Made by a program: the position numbers and the translations under genes. Source: Bacillus sp. 103mf (lineage in GTDB: Bacteria; Bacillota; Bacilli; Bacillales; Bacillaceae_G). Taken from it: a stretch of 64,000 nt of DNA. The stretch spans positions 1,237,160 to 1,301,159 of the forward strand of contig NZ_FPAF01000001.1 of the NCBI RefSeq assembly GCF_900116295.1. The letters are read 5' to 3'. Of the stretch, positions 63,938 to 64,000 are shown piece after piece (positions within the stretch are counted from its first letter, which is position 1; every line of letters starts with the position of its first letter). The notes beneath the pieces are model-generated. The model ran no database searches and was not told the DNA's origin. It worked only from the letters and a program-made list of their open reading frames with translations.

Positions 63938-64000
63938 AAAGCGGAAGCGGCTCGCTCAGAACAAGAGGGGGATGGAGCTTCTGACATAGAGGCGCTTTTT
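63938..64000 (+). repeat. R3 module, cut by the window edge
   Basis: AAAAGCGGAAGCGGCTCGCT, then GAGGGGGATGGAGCTTCTGA, as inside the bcr1-like elements at 10883 and 20627, but here joined to an R2 repeat instead. Confidence 0.75.

Overview
The window is chromosomal DNA of a member of the Bacillus cereus group. Evidence: low GC, strong AGGAGG-type ribosome binding sites, a ytpP-ytpQ-ytpR / sftA / murC block as in Bacillus, a GerA-type germinant receptor operon, a CwlJ-type cortex hydrolase, a thermolysin-like neutral protease, and many copies of short dispersed repeats, one of which has the ends and the TTTAT target duplication described for bcr1. I cannot name the species.

Left part (1-10.4 kb): a 4-hydroxyproline degradation regulon. 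A PAS/AAA+/Fis sigma-54 activator sits between two transcription units, and each unit has a textbook -24/-12 promoter. The leftward unit encodes a D-amino-acid-oxidase-like subunit, a hydroxyproline 2-epimerase, a second racemase paralogue that lacks both catalytic cysteines, a DapA-like deaminase, a semialdehyde dehydrogenase and the start of an APC permease cut by the window edge. The rightward unit encodes a BFD-type [2Fe-2S] protein, a ferredoxin-like [2Fe-2S] protein and an FAD/NAD oxidoreductase. With the oxidase-like subunit these probably form one multi-subunit D-hydroxyproline dehydrogenase.

10.4-27 kb: a histidine-phosphatase gene cut by a bcr1-type insertion (the break can be repaired on paper to an intact frame), a GNAT acetyltransferase, a MerR regulator with a DMT exporter, murC, nicotinate phosphoribosyltransferase, sftA with an expanded acidic repeat region, a lipoprotein amidase, ytpR, ytpQ, ytpP, a DUF84 NTPase, an M42 aminopeptidase and a PepSY protein. 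27-32 kb: a four-gene acyl-CoA ligase / beta-oxidation operon resembling mmgABC plus a ligase. 32-39 kb: a TrmB-type regulator with an EamA transporter and matching operators, an orphan pair of Opp-type permeases, a YtnP-like lactonase, a VOC-nucleotidyltransferase fusion and an SDR enzyme. 39-47 kb: neutral protease, small membrane proteins, a hydrolase, a HAD phosphatase, and an HxlR regulator divergent from a truncated MFS gene, a SnoaL-like lipoprotein and an MdaB-like reductase. The HxlR intergenic region shares a 40-bp element with the SDR promoter. 47-53 kb: germinant receptor operon (A, B, C subunits), D-serine dehydratase, CwlJ. 53-58.4 kb: an LPXTG adhesin with eleven Cna-B repeats. 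An ORF-less group II intron sits exactly between its apparent first codon and the rest of the gene. 59-64 kb: PerR-box catalase and a CitA/DcuS-type two-component system.

The most striking item is the group II intron at 57660-58411. It has a perfect 34-nt domain V, a GTGTG 5' end and an AC 3' end. Excising it joins an SD-preceded ATG in frame to the adhesin gene, so adhesin translation appears to depend on splicing. The window is also unusually rich in two dispersed repeat families (about nine bcr1-like and about twelve copies of a second, structured family) plus a third module nested in the bcr1 loop.
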